Below are positions 36,043-48,263 of a DNA stretch of 64,000 nt, one piece after another (within the stretch, counting starts at the first letter, position 1; each line of letters begins with the position of its first letter). The stretch lies in NCBI RefSeq assembly GCF_016906535.1, contig NC_057385.1:1674001-1738000 (forward strand), written 5' to 3'. A program made the position numbers and the translations under genes. Origin of the DNA: Rhizoctonia solani. Taxonomy: Eukaryota; Basidiomycota; Agaricomycetes; Cantharellales; Ceratobasidiaceae. The notes below the pieces were generated by a model that saw only the letters and a list, made by a program, of their open reading frames with translations, was not told the origin of the DNA and did no database searches.

Positions 36043-37769
36043 ATGTCCGAGTCGCCTGTTTCCCACTCCTCTGTCCCATACGGCAACGGCAACGGCACTG
36101 CCACTCCAAGCGGCCAGTACAGTAATGGCCAGGGAGCTGTCAGCGATCCTGCAGTTCGCAAAAAGCTCAACGGCTATGTTGGATTCGCAAATCTCCCCAA
36201 CCAGGTCCACCGTAAGAGCGTACGCACTGGCTTCCAGTTCACCGTTATGGTAGTTGGTAAGTTATTTTACTTGATTCTCGCTACACACGCGTTACTACAC
36301 GTAACCACCTCTATCCGTTTGTCTAACTGTGTGTATTTCAGGCGAGTCTGGCCTTGGAAAATCCACGCTTGTCAACACCCTCTTCAATACTACCCTTTAC
36401 CCTCCCAAGGAGTATCTCCACCCAAGCGCTGAGCGCCCCAAAACCGTTGCTATTGAGAGCATCAGTGCTGGTGCGTCTATTTTTCAATAACGACAAACGA
36501 CAACTAAGTGATTATGTAGACATCGAGGAGAACGGCGTAAGACTCCGCTTGACGGTTGTCGACACCCCCGGGTTCGGTGACTTTGTCAACAATGACGATA
36601 GCTGGAAGCCGATTGTGGAAAACATTGAAGCTCGCTTCGACGCGTATCTGGAGCAAGAAAACCGTGTCAATCGCCAAAAGATGGTTGACAACCGCGTTCA
36701 CGCTTGTATCTATTTCATCCAGCCTTCTGGCCATTCGTAAGTCCCATACTTGTTCCTGCAGGTGATGATTGCCTGACGATGCAATAGGCTCAAGCAAATT
36801 GACATCGAGTTTATGCGTCGCCTACACACCAAGGTCAATTTGATCCCTGTAATTGCCAAGTCGGACACTCTCACCGATGAGGAGATAATCCAATTCAAGC
36901 AGAGGGTGAGTAGCAGCAGCACTACGTGGCCGACTGAGCGTTAACGTGGGACTCGCGTAGATCCTGAATGATATCGCGCATCACCAAATTCGTATTTTCC
37001 AGGCTCCAGTCTATGAGAATGAGGATGAAGAGACAATTGCCGAAAACGAAGAAATCGCGGTATGACCTCTTCCGCAGCCATATGCTGTGCCAGGACTCAT
37101 CCAACGCTTATTTTTAGGGTAAAATTCCGTTTGCCATTGTCGGGTCTTATAAGCAGGTCGAGACCCCTGACGGGCGGGCTGTCCGGGGTCGCGTTTATCC
37201 ATGGGGTGTGATCGAAGTCGACAACGAGGATCACTGCGACTTTGTCAAGTTGCGTCAGATGCTTATCCGAACCTACATGGAAGAGCTCCGTGAACACACG
37301 AACCTTGTTCTGTACGAGAACTATCGTAGCGACAAATTGTTGGCTATGGGCGTTACCCAGGATCACTCGGTCTTCAAAGAGATCAAGTAAGCATGGGTTT
37401 ATATTCAGAACGAATTGAATCTAACTCTTTGATTTTAGCCCGGCAGCCAAGGTTGCGGAAGAGCGCACACTTCATGAAGCCAAGCTTGCCAAGATGGAGG
37501 CGGAGATGAAGATGGTGTTCCAGCAAAAGGTGCAAGAGAAGGAGGCCAAGCTTAAGCAGAGTGAGGAGGAGCTTTATGCCCGTCACCGGGAGATGAAGGA
37601 GGCCCTTGAGAAACAGAGGATAGAACTCGAGGACAAGAAGCGTCGATTGGAGAGTGGCCGACCCCTCACTCCAGAGAAGAACAACGTACGTCAGGGTAAT
37701 CCTTTCAGACGGAAATAACTCTAATACCAGGTTGATCAGACCAAGAAGAAGGGTTTCTTGCGCACTTAA
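36043..37769 (+). CDS. CDC3: Septin, Cdc3 type
   Basis: GTP-binding subunit of septin filaments at the bud neck or hyphal septa. ATG 36043 starts [18 protein letters not shown]. The septin entry motif is [20 protein letters not shown]. The P-loop [16 protein letters not shown] follows the first intron. Switch II is [11 protein letters not shown] and the G4 specificity motif is AKSD ([12 protein letters not shown]). The septin unique element [15 protein letters not shown] is present. The C-terminus is a coiled coil rich in Lys and Glu (from about 37440), ending KKKGFLRT, stop 37767-37769. The YVGFANLP opening and long coiled coil favour the Cdc3 class. All exons join in frame through short GT..AG introns, so this gene is a good control for the frame breaks elsewhere. 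Confidence 0.94.
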
Positions 37770-38194
37770 CTAGGCCATAGCCTAGTGGTTTCCCTCTCTG
37801 TTTTTCGTGTTTGCTCTCCCCCTTCGCACACATTACTCGATATACATAACGTCGTTTTACGTGTCCTCTCGTTCTCTGTTTTTGTTATGGGATATTTCTT
37901 GATACCCGGTACCTCGCCCTCCCTACTCAGGCCCCGGCCTGTCCGTTCCTTTCTATTTTGGCGTATTGTCTTTGTCTGTTGACAAATTATATTCTGTTCG
38001 CTCCCATAATGTGTGCAATTGAGACTTACGAATGATTTCAGACCATCTAAACCGCGTCGGAGTGACTCGTGTGGATTTGTTTGGGCCATCTTAGATTCCA
38101 ATACGCGTCACCTGATTTAGCCGGCTTTATCACCCTCCACCATCTCTCAACTTTTTATTTCTTGATACAGTAAATCCGAATATTTTAGATACGT
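37770..38194. other. Intergenic region between CDC3 and the MTR10-like gene
   Basis: About 425 bp in tandem orientation, T/C-rich throughout. It contains the septin 3' region and the karyopherin promoter. No gene seen. Confidence 0.5.
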
Positions 38195-41100
38195 ATGGCG
38201 CAGTCAGCATCGGTGCAGGCGGTCATTGAAGCCGTTTCCGTCCTTGGTCTGCACACGGACAAGAATTCGATTGATGCCGCGGGCAAGTGGCTCCAGGATT
38301 TTCAGCACAACGTATGTATCATTTATTCTAAATGAGGTAAATTAAATAGAAAATACACACCTACCATAATGTGAACAGGACGACGCCTGGGCTACATGTA
38401 ACCAGCTATTACTGTTACCTGATATCCCTGAAGGGCCGCGGGCATTCGCAGCCCAGACGTTTCGAACCAAGGCAAGTGTCTCTCTCGTATAAGGCAGAGT
38501 TGATCTTTTATCGGTATACAGATTACATACGATTTCCACCAAGTCGATCCGGCTCATCGCCAGGGCCTCCGAGATTCGCTCGTAGCGGCGATTCAGCAAT
38601 ACTCAGCTGGGCCGCGGGTTGTGCTTGTTCAGATCTGCCTGGCACTCTCGGCTTTTGTGCTGCAGTATCCGGAATGGGCCAACCCCGTCGCTGACCTAAT
38701 CGCATCCCTTGGGCAAGATCCCAACACCGTGCCCGCGCTGCTCGAGTTTCTTACGATCGTGGCCGAGGAGGTGACCACAAATTCGCGCATTCCGATTTCG
38801 GTCAGTACCAGGAGCCGCTCCATTCCCTTCGTCCCTTCGCATTATCTCCGGTACGGACGGCGGGCCTAATATTGGATCGGCGTTTCTTTTCTCCTATGGC
38901 GCCAGAATGAAGATTTTAGGAACCGAACCGATCAGCTTTTGACGAATAATGCGAATCAAGTTTTAACCTTGCTTGCGATGTATATACAAGCACCCGGTGA
39001 GCTACTTTTGATACCTCCGTATCCCGGCGATTCACATCTTTGTAACTCAGGAGTCACCCCTGCGGTTCAGTCTCAAGTATTCCGTTGCGTGAAGAGTTGG
39101 GTCAGGGCGGGTGAACTTTCGCCAACCGAACTCGCTCAATCCCCATTGTTCGGGTTTGCATTTGATGCACTTGCGACAGAGCAACTTTTTGATGCTGCTG
39201 TAGAAGTCATCTGTGACATCATTCATGAGACTCAAGAGGTTGACGATTTCCTCCCAATCATTGAACAGATAACAGCCCGTCTCATTGTGATCAAACCAAA
39301 ACTGGCCGAAGTGGGGGATGATTCAGACAAGATGCGCGGATATACGAGGATATTCGCTGAGGCTGGGGAGACATACCGCACTCTTATCGTTGCCCATATC
39401 GAAACTTTCCAGCCAATCGTCGAGGCCATCCTCGAGTGTTCATCATATCCCGATCTAGATGTGGTCCCAATCACCTTCCAATTTTGGTATCACTTGTCTA
39501 TGTCTGCCCGTAGCCGCCGTGATTCAGTCTCGCCTGTAATTGCGGATGTCTACCAAAGACTCACCGGAATTATGATTGACCATCTGCGGTTCCCAGCTGA
39601 CTTTGACGAGCTTTCAGCACAGGAGCGAGACGAATTCCGTGACTTTAGGCATATTATGGGCGATACCCTCAAGGACTGTTGTTACGTCCTTGGGTCGTCC
39701 TTGTGCCTGTCGCGTACGTACGAGATGATATTGAAGACACTCGGGGCTCCAGCGAGCAACCAAGCCTGGCAGGACATTGAAGCACCCCTATTCGCGATGC
39801 GATCGATGGGAGCGGAGATACCACCGACAGATGAGGAGGTTGTTCCTCGTATCATGGAACTCGTCGTTCGGCTCCCGGCTCATCCAAAAGTGCGATATGC
39901 TGCTACACTAGTGGTGTCTCGATACACTGAATGGGTTGCACTCCATCCCACGTATATTCCTGGGTTATTGGATTACATTTCCGCTTCTTTCGACGATTCT
40001 GACAAGGAGGTCGTTGCTGCTGCTGGTCAAGCTTTGCGCTTCTTGTGTAAGGATTGCAACACGGTTAGTCATCGATCTTGCAAGCGACTCTGCGAAGTGT
40101 ATCTGATTAATTTAAAATCTATATAGCATTTGACCTCGTATTTTTCACAACTTCATACGTTTGTTCAAACTATGTCACCCAAGATTTCACAAAGTGATCG
40201 TGTCGAGATATATGAGGGGATTGCTCATGTCATTTCGGCAATGCCGCTTCAGGATGCCGGAGCTGCGCTGAAGCAAATGAGTCTAGAACTATTGGAGAAG
40301 ATTCACGAAGCCGCTTCTGCCCCCTCTTCTTCAGTTAAAGTGCAGACAGATGCAATTTGCGGTACGTATGAGAATCCCATAGCCGTGGCTTCAGTTATTT
40401 ATTATTGCTTCCACTCTAGATGGTGTCGAGCTGTTGTTGACTATGCTTGAAATTATTGGCCCCTTCGGAGAGGAACTTCCGGCTTCGTGTGAAGACACAT
40501 GCTCGCAAGCATGGATAGTTGTCGATACCGTCCTCACCCACCACGGCGGAGATCCCACCGTTTCGGAGAGTATATGCCGACTCTTGCGTGCTGCAATACC
40601 GCTTTTTGGCAATGCCGCACTTCCCGTTATCCCGCTTGTCATCAAGCGCGCGGTTCTCATCTTCGACCAAACCGGTATTGCCAGCTACCCTTGGATTTTA
40701 CGCAAATGCATCGAGGCACATGGTCACACGGGTAAAGTTGCACTCCGCGAAGACTTCAAACAGGCGTTCGAGTTGGTCAGCAAGAAACTATCGACTCTTT
40801 TGCAAACACAGCCTATCACCAGCATTCCCGATGGTGGGTTCCATTGGACCATTGTTGACGCACCCCTATCTAACACGTATACGTCACTTCAGTCCTTGAA
40901 GACTACACCGCCCTCGCTATGATCATGCTTCAATATACCCCTGACCTTCTGTTGTTGTCTTCAGCATTCCCTATTGCTATTCAGGTACTACTGGCATGTC
41001 TTTCTTTGGTTCAACCCGAAGCTATAGACGCCGGAGTCGATTTCGCCTATACCTTACTGGGCCATGACGCGTTGAGTCAGGAAAGCCCATCCCCTCCACC

Positions 41101-41516
41101 AAACTTTCCGCTTTATGCGAACGCTATCCGAAACGCAGTGGGTCCACATGGGGCCCAGCTTGTGTCAGTGTTGCTGAACGGATTGTCCGGATCCTATCCC
41201 GAAGATGTGACGTCTCCAGTAGTCAGCGTGATCGGAGAACTAGCGAAGATCTGGCCGAACGAGTTTCCCATGTGGATCACCACTGCAGTGGAATTACTCC
41301 CCACGAGCAACGTTCACCCTACCGTCAAGTCAACATTGATCTCTGATGTTAGCAGGTGAGTCTGTTGACTTTGGTTGGAGGTGGCAAACCCTAATTCGAC
41401 CTGCACACAGCGCAAAGCAGCCCCAAGGTATCAAGAAGGCAGTCATGTCGTTCCACCGGTCTAATTCCAAAATGCGCGAACGTAGGAGGGAGGCTGTGAC
41501 GCCACAGAAGGTTTAG
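38195..41516 (+). CDS. MTR10: Karyopherin, Mtr10/transportin-3 like nuclear import receptor
   Basis: Importin-beta family receptor for SR-type RNA-binding proteins. ATG 38195 begins MAQSASVQAVIEAVSVLGLH. The importin-N-terminal segment includes PEGPRAFAAQTFRTK and, after a GC-AG intron, ITYDFHQVDP. Next come LALSAFVLQYPEWANPVADL and the large exon (38939-40126) with SPLFGFAFDALATEQLFDAA and FWYHLSMSARSR. Later exons give IVDTVLTHHGGDPTVSESIC and ALSQESPSPPPNFPL. The stop at 41514-41516 follows RREAVTPQKV. Helical HEAT-type repeats run throughout. An in-frame unspliced intron near 38998-39050 extends the apparent open frame. No frame break was found. Confidence 0.88.
38472..38521 (+). other. 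GC-AG intron in the MTR10-like gene
   Basis: The exon ending FRTK is followed by AAG|GCAAGT and resumes at TATACAG|ATTACA (ITYDFHQ). No GT donor nearby keeps the frame and the conserved protein. The flanking AG|GCAAGT is the textbook strong context for GC donors. Length is 50 nt, typical for this window. Confidence 0.75.
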
Positions 41517-41739
41517 ATGTGTCTTTTTTGTGTAGTCGTGTTAGCGTAGTTGTGATTGTCAAGGTTTGTGTCTTTTTGTGAATAATATATTAAAGTGGTC
41601 GGTCATTTCATTGGCGCTTGCAAATCTGGGGAGTTAAGCGCCGAGCCCCGGCCCATTCCGTAGTGACGGGCGCATACGGACCGTGTTAGTGCAGCTCAAT
41701 TCGCACGTTGGATTCAAACTGTCACCTTTGATTACCATC

Positions 41740-43076
41740 ATGCTACGCGTCGCTCGTACATTTGGCTCTACAGCAGGCTCTGCGAGTAAGTGGTCACTCT
41801 GTGGTCATTTATTATTATTTCTCATTGTGGGTAGAGCGTTCATTTGCTAGCTCGGCAATTCGACGCGGGTATGAAGATACCATCCCGAATCTCAAGATCC
41901 ACAAAGATACCCGTGTTTTGTGCCAGGGATTCACTGGAAAGACCGTAGGTTACGATCCCACCGCAACCGCTCGGTCTGATATCTGTGCCCGACGTGCTAC
42001 TAGGCTACGTTCCATTGCAAAGAGGCCCTCGCATATGGCACGAACATGGTTGGTGGTACCTCGCCCAAAAAGGCTGGCCAAACGCACCTTGGTCTCCCGG
42101 TCTTCGGAACTGTCAAAGAGGTACATTACTTCCTTTTTTTTGTTTCCCCTGACATCGGAATGAAATGGGCCGTGTCCCGTAGGCTGTGAGGGAAGCCAAA
42201 CCCGATGCAACCATTCTCTACGTCCCACCTCCAACTGCAGCAGACGCAATCATAGAAGCAATTGAGAACGAAATTGGCCTCATTGTATGCATCACAGAAG
42301 GGATCCCCCAAGCAGATGAAATCAAGGTTATGCATGCCCTCAAGAGTCAGTCCAAGTCCCGACTCGTAGGGCCAAACTGCCCTGGTATCATCAACCCTCT
42401 TGGATGTAAAATGGGAATTCAGCCAGGGCACATACACAAACCTGGAAAGATTGGTATCGTGTCTCGGTCGGGTACATTGACGTACGAAGCGGTGAACCAA
42501 ACAACGCTTGTGGGGCTAGGCCAATCACTCTGCATTGGTATTGGGGGCGATCCATTCCCTGGAACAACGCATGTTGATGCGTTAAAGGTACTACTCAACG
42601 ACCCTGCTACAGAAGGTACGCATATCACATAACTGAGTTTATTAGTTGACTAAGGGTGTATATAAAAAGGTGTCGTGCTTATTGGTGAGATTGGTGGTTC
42701 CAGTGAGGAAGAGGCCGCGGAGTATCTTGCGGAGTTTAACAGGGGCCGCGCCAACCCTAAACCCGTCGTAGGCTTCATTGCAGGGGTCACTGCTCCTCCA
42801 GGTCGCCGCATGGGCCATGCTGGTGCAATCATCGCTGGCGGGAAGGGTAATGTCCTTGCGTGCTGATATTTTTTAGCAAACCCTAACACCATTGGTCATT
42901 TAGGTGCAGCTGCAGACAAGGTCAAAGCGCTGACTGACGCCGGTGCGTTGGTTGTAGACAGCCCAGCCAAGATTGGGCCTACCATCTTCAAGGCGAGTGA
43001 TAACCCAAAACAAGTAGGGCTTGTTTGAGCTTACAGAACCATCATATAGGCCATGAAAGAAGCTGGACTTGCGTAG
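41740..43076 (+). CDS. LSC1: Succinyl-CoA ligase alpha subunit, mitochondrial
   Basis: TCA-cycle enzyme subunit converting succinyl-CoA to succinate with nucleotide triphosphate formation. ATG 41740 gives [20 protein letters not shown], a mitochondrial presequence. [14 protein letters not shown] is followed by a GTAGGT intron, then [20 protein letters not shown]. The CoA and active-site region includes [31 protein letters not shown] and [17 protein letters not shown]. The phosphorylated His lies in [15 protein letters not shown]. The last exons read [20 protein letters not shown] and AMKEAGLA, stop 43074-43076. All junctions keep frame. Confidence 0.94.
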
Positions 43077-43269
43077 CAGCAGTGATCCTGTTTATGTATC
43101 CACAGAGCATATAAAAATCAGATAAAACAACTATATGAAAGTCTTTTGCTGCTCGTCGGTATTAACATTACCGTCCGGGTATAATAAAAAATAATTTGTC
43201 GTTAAATACGATATCACATGACTGGCAACCTTGCCCATCCTAACTTCAATCAGTCCCCGTTATTTCACT

Positions 43270-44106
43270 ATGTCTTCTGCTGGGAGCGAGAGCTTCCAAA
43301 ACGCGGCAGCGTATATTAACAAACTTCCTGCTTCAGCAAATGTATCTACGACAACACAATTGCAAGTACGCCTCAAATCTTGAGCGCAAAGGCACTTGAA
43401 CTTATTGCTGTAGTTGTATGCTGCATACAAATGTGTCACTGCTGGAATTAAACCTACGTCATCCCGGCCAATATTCTTTGACATGACAGGTCGGGCCAAA
43501 TGGGATGCATGGAACGAATTTGGTAGATCGATAGAGGGAGAACCAGACCCAGTCCAAGCCGCAGAGGACCACTACCTAGAGCACGCACGCAGCTTGGGAT
43601 GGACTGAATCCTATGATGCATCTGATGCTACTCTGGGAACATCTTCTGAGACTCAGAAGGGTGGCGGCGGTGGAATGTGGGTGTCCGTAAGTGTTCCGGT
43701 AGCGCCCGACACCAGTGGAGAGAACTCGGTACATGGCTATGCGGTTAATGGCAATATAGAAAGATTAAGAGAGTTTCTTGACAAGCAGCCAGAGCTGGTA
43801 AACTCTCGGGATGAATTTGTAAGCTTACTTGCCTTCTCTGGTAGTATTTACTGTCATTTTAAATTCTAGGAATATACGCCATTACATCTTGCCACCGACC
43901 GAGGTCATCCGGAAGTGGTTCGTTTATTACTTGATAGGGGCGCAGATATAGCCCTGAAGGTAGGTTCGTCTTGCAAAATGTAGACGTGTTCTAACGGCTG
44001 AGCTGGCTAGGACCAAGATGGTGACACTAGCCTTGAAATAGCTATAGCAGCCAAGCATCAAGCTATTGTCGAGATATTACAGGAGCATTTGAGAAGAATT
44101 GAATAA
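43270..44106 (+). CDS. Acyl-CoA-binding protein with ankyrin repeats (ACBD6-like)
   Basis: Binds long-chain acyl-CoA; the ankyrin part mediates protein contacts. ATG 43270 begins MSSAGSESFQNAAAYINKLP. After a GTACGC..CTGTAG intron, LYAAYKCVTAGIKPTSSRP carries the acyl-CoA-binding YxxYK-type motif, followed by RAKWDAWNEFG. A linker rich in Ser and Gly leads to ankyrin repeats: SVHGYAVNGNIERLREFLDK, then EYTPLHLATDRGHPEVVRLL (TPLHLA core), then DGDTSLEIAIAAKHQAIVEI. The stop is at 44104-44106. This domain order is the known ACBD6 layout. It converges on OCT1 with 139 bp between stops. Confidence 0.88.
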
Positions 44107-44245
44107 GATCTTCATACCTAGAAAGGGCAATGTGATATATCTAAACTAGTGTTTGGTGGGAGTACACATATGAGATATAATATCATCTAGCTTGCAAATG
44201 TTGAAATCCTGGAGTTGCCCTCCCCATCTAACAGTACGCATTTAA

Positions 44246-46713
44246 TTATTCAATTCCCCATTCCCCAACCCTCTTCATGGCTTTTGCTCCGCCGTCGGCG
44301 AGTTCGGGTTCATCAAACAGGGCTGCAAGCATGTGCCACGGATCTTTGCTCCCACCGTGTCGAAGAACTTCACGCTTGTATCGCTCACCCATTTCCCGGT
44401 TGAGCGGATCGCGCGCAAACACCTTTTTCCAAACTTGCGAGGCTATAGCACGGTCAAATAGGTAAGAATAATATGAGGCTCCGTAGCCAAATAGATGCCC
44501 AAACTGGGTTTGCCATGCTGTATTCGGGGCGATCTGAATTCCACCCAGCTCCTTTTGCAATTTAACAAGCTCGGCGGTGGTAGAGAGCGAATTACTTTGA
44601 TTCGAGTGATACACCTGATCGAGCGCTGCCATGAGAATTTGAGAATGAGTTTCTAAGGCTGGGACGGGGGACTGCGCTCGGATCTGCGCCTGAAGATTCG
44701 AGAAATCAAGCGGCAAGCCAGTCGAATAGTGACGCGCGTAAGTTGCTAATACTGGTGAGGATGCTGCGAAATATTCCATGAGAATCGAGGGTAGTTCGAC
44801 AAAGTCGGTTGCACATCGCGTCCCCGACACATTGTGATAGTCCGTCCGTCCGATCATTGCTATTTGCGATATCGTTATCATTTCAGCCCACAATCAGATG
44901 AAATAAACCTCACAGTGCATAGCATGACCCATCTCGTGGAATAATGTCTCAACTTCGTGCCAACTAAGCAGGCTCGGAACTCTGTCCGTAGGAATCGAAA
45001 AGTCGCACATCAGGACAACTACCGGGAGCTGATGGAGACTGTCCCGGCCTCTCAGGCGCATCCCATCAATGGCTAGCGGGGGGAGACCTTCGGCTTCTCT
45101 CTCGGCCAATTCATCATCTGCCATCTTTCGAGAACACCGTACCGTAAAGTGTGCAGCGCCCCCTGGTTTACCATCCCGAGCGAAGAGATCCATGTATATC
45201 CAGCCAATGACCCCTTCTGATTCGTCGATTACGGCCAGTTTCCGGACATGAGGATCCCATCCTTCACCTGGGCGAATATTCTCTGCACGGAAGGTCATTC
45301 CGTAAACATGCTGGAATAGCCTCGACAAACCCTGAATGGCCGTCCCAACTGAGAAGAATGAATTGACGGGGGCAATAGCGGATGAACGTCCGGAGGTATA
45401 TCGCGTGATATAGTAGTCACGGTCCCAGGCCAGAATTTCGGGTGTTTCTTGAGAATTCTCCTCTTCTTGCTTTATTTTAGCAAGTTTCCCAAGTTCAGCC
45501 TCCACTAATGGGCGATGATGAGAGGCAAGAGAATGCAAAAATTCATTGACACTATCTGTCAACTGGAGTGAGATTATTGTCTTGGATTAGAATATTACTT
45601 ACTCTGGTCCCGAGCCATCTTCTCGCCTAATGTCATGGCTGCGTAACTCGGCGAGCCAACAAGTTTTGCCAACTCGTATCGAGTCTTGATTAATGCCTCT
45701 AATGTATCCACATATTCTGGTACTAGAGCATTCGAAGCAGTGAATACGTCTCGCCGGACATTTGGATTTATGGCATATCGCAGAATCATTCGAGCTTCCC
45801 ATGAATTCGGAGCCACCCAAACTTCGCCTCCTCTTGCATCGCTGGAAGATAGGCTGCGGATTACATTTAGTGGTACGCCAGTTAAGTCCCGTATTCTGAC
45901 TTTGACATCCGGTCGGGGCGCCGCGGCTTCTGTGAGAAATTGGCGTCCAAGACTGAGGATGGTATCCGAAAGCGTCACAAACTGGACTCTCTGTGCCTCA
46001 GGTAAGTGAATACCAGACTTCTCGAAATCCCGAATAAAGAGTAACGCGACTTGTTTCTCTTCGGGGGAAAGGCGTGCGACTGCTTCCGGGTCTTTCGTCA
46101 ACCGATCCAAAGACTGTGTGACCCTACTATCACGATTTTGTATAACGCATGCAGTAAAAATTGAACGTCATACCTTATAAAGACCAACGTGTGTGTTAAG
46201 CTCGTTCATCCATGAACAAAGGTATTCGTAGGCATCGTTTGCGGCCGCCACCCATCTGGGATCAGGATGAGAATTACGGACAAACTCAGCGGTATCAATG
46301 ACACAGCATAGCGTGTCGCTAAGACGATCCACAAGTCTAACAAGAGTAGCTAAATCTGTTGAACTCCCGGATTCAGTTTGACCATAATCAACGATCCGGT
46401 CAACAATACGCTTTGTATATCTTTGGGTTCGTTTGGCCAAGGAGATGAAGTCAGAAGGTTGTGCAAGATCAGAGTTTCCAAATAGTCCAGTAGGTTTAGA
46501 TGATTGGTCTATCAATGAATGGGAAGAACTGTCGAAAATGCTGGGCAGCAAGGCATCGTCTCCTCCATACTGTATCGTTGGTCCTTTTGTGGAATGCAAA
46601 GGCGCCAGAAAGGCAGAAGAAGCCTGACTTAGTGTTCTAAGCCAGGAATTCCTAGCCCTGATGGGTTTGTTTCTGACTTGTCTAGAGGCTAGGGCGGCCA
46701 AACTACGAAACAT
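44246..46713 (-). CDS. OCT1: Mitochondrial intermediate peptidase (M3 metallopeptidase)
   Basis: Matrix zinc peptidase that removes an octapeptide from imported proteins after MPP cleavage. The proposed start at 46713 gives MFRSLAALASRQVRNKPIRA, a presequence rich in Arg. An in-frame ATG lies at 46731, and the frame stays open to 46893. The zinc motif is HEVETLFHEMGHAMHC (HExxH), followed by an exon with GTRCATDFVELPSILMEYFA, where the third ligand Glu lies in the family block. GYGASYYSYLFDRAIASQVW and LRHGGSKDPWHMLAALF are conserved M3 segments. The stop is at 44246-44248. FVELPSILMEYF and the mitochondrial leader favour Oct1 over cytosolic thimet oligopeptidase. Exons join in frame. Confidence 0.92.
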
Positions 46714-46932
46714 AGCTTGACCAAGGTACATCAATCGGGAGTGACGGACAGCACGTGACTTGAGTATCAATGTGGGGCTAGTAAGTTCCATGGCATGAAG
46801 GATGCACATGGTGGATATATATACCATTATTCCATCTACAAAACCGGCAAAATATTGCCCATATTCTAACTGTTCAATACTATTTAAAACCAAGTGAAGT
46901 GGTGCTATATGAGGCTGAAGTAAATATCATTC

Positions 46933-48263
46933 TCAAACCCGAGAGGATGAGAGTGCCATTTCCTGCTCCTCTGGCTTGGGCTCTGGGGTATCAACGCTAA
47001 TTTTTCAATGCAAGATTAGAAAGGTAAAAAAATCTATAGAGAGGAGACATACCGCTTGCGTCGGAATAGCCTAAACTTCCTTACTTCGTACGTGGTTCCA
47101 TCCATCCTCAAACCTTTGCGGCTGGGTAGATAGCTTGAAGGATGAATCCAGTTAAAAACAATTGTGGCAAGCTTTGATGTCCCAAATGTCAAGTGTTTAT
47201 TTACTCTCTTCCAAAAGAGTATACTTACAAGAATTAGCAATGAATCAAGTACGTAGAACATCCATTCGTGCGTGATGGCATATCCCTGTTGTACTTCAGA
47301 TTCAAAGCTGATGGTTGAAAACTCTATATTGCACTTGTTTAGCCCCTTCACCAGTAAATAATTAAGCCTGGCCTACCAATAGCGCGGAAAATGCTCCGAA
47401 TAATGATAAGTAACGCGCTGACATAGAAAGCCCATATCAGGGGCCGAATGGGTGTCATTTTGTCTCCCAGTTTACGACGTGTTTTCAAATCCAAAGCCAG
47501 AGCAATGAACATAAATATTCCAAACGCGACAACCTGGAAAGCCAATCCAACAATAAGTACGGTACGTCCAATTTTAACGCTCGAGAAATCATCTCCACTC
47601 TGTGCGTCGGCGCAAAATCAGTAACACACTGGGTGAATCCCCTAAGAGATAAGCAGCTCACGAGCATAGACCCTCCAGAAGCTTGTGTAAGGATTGCTAC
47701 TATGTCCGCTCCAACAAAGACCTTGGTGATGAACTCATGACCAACAAGCCCGTATTCGGGCCCAACATAGGCCATAATACGACCAAAGATCATGTAGTCT
47801 TGTAGTCCAGCATTTAACTTTATTTGACTACGATACAACTTAACTTTTGAACATACTGTTAGCAGCAAGGAAGGCTGGGGCCGTGATAATTAAGGTTTCA
47901 GAGGGAATGAGAGGCCAGAGTTGATCGGGCTTCTTGATGGCAAGAATACTATGTGGAATACGGTTGAGCACCAAAATGCATTTCGCTGCTCTGCGAAATA
48001 TCCCATTTACTCACCGGAAGATATATCCCATTACTTCCATAAGTGTAGCGATCACTAAGGGAATAAGGTAACGGCACTTTCCACGGAGAGCTTGTAAAAT
48101 ATGTAGGCCCAAAGTTAGGCCAAAGAGCGCAGCGAAGAGAGCTGTAGCTGGAACGCTGGCGTCATAGTTGTAATTTCCGTCTCGGTCTAAATCATACAGT
48201 AGTTATTAACACCTACCAGGTCGCCATAGTCCAATAATAAAGCTTTTACTTACTACTTGCCAT
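46933..48263 (-). CDS. RTA1-family seven-transmembrane protein
   Basis: Fungal lipid-translocating/stress membrane protein family (Rta1, Rsb1, Rtm1). The first exon is tiny (MASS at 48263), then a GTAAGT intron. Following exons give a helix-rich protein with ATALFAALFGLTLGLHILQA and, near 47700, FVGADIVAILTQASGGSMLV, the family's central motif. Next come VVAFGIFMFIALALDLKTRR and RSIFRAIEFSTISFESEVQQ spliced across GTAGGC..AATATAG, then EWMFYVLDSLLILVSILFW. A final exon encodes an acidic tail starting VDTPEPKPEEQEM, stop 46933-46935. No function beyond the family can be read. Confidence 0.85.
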
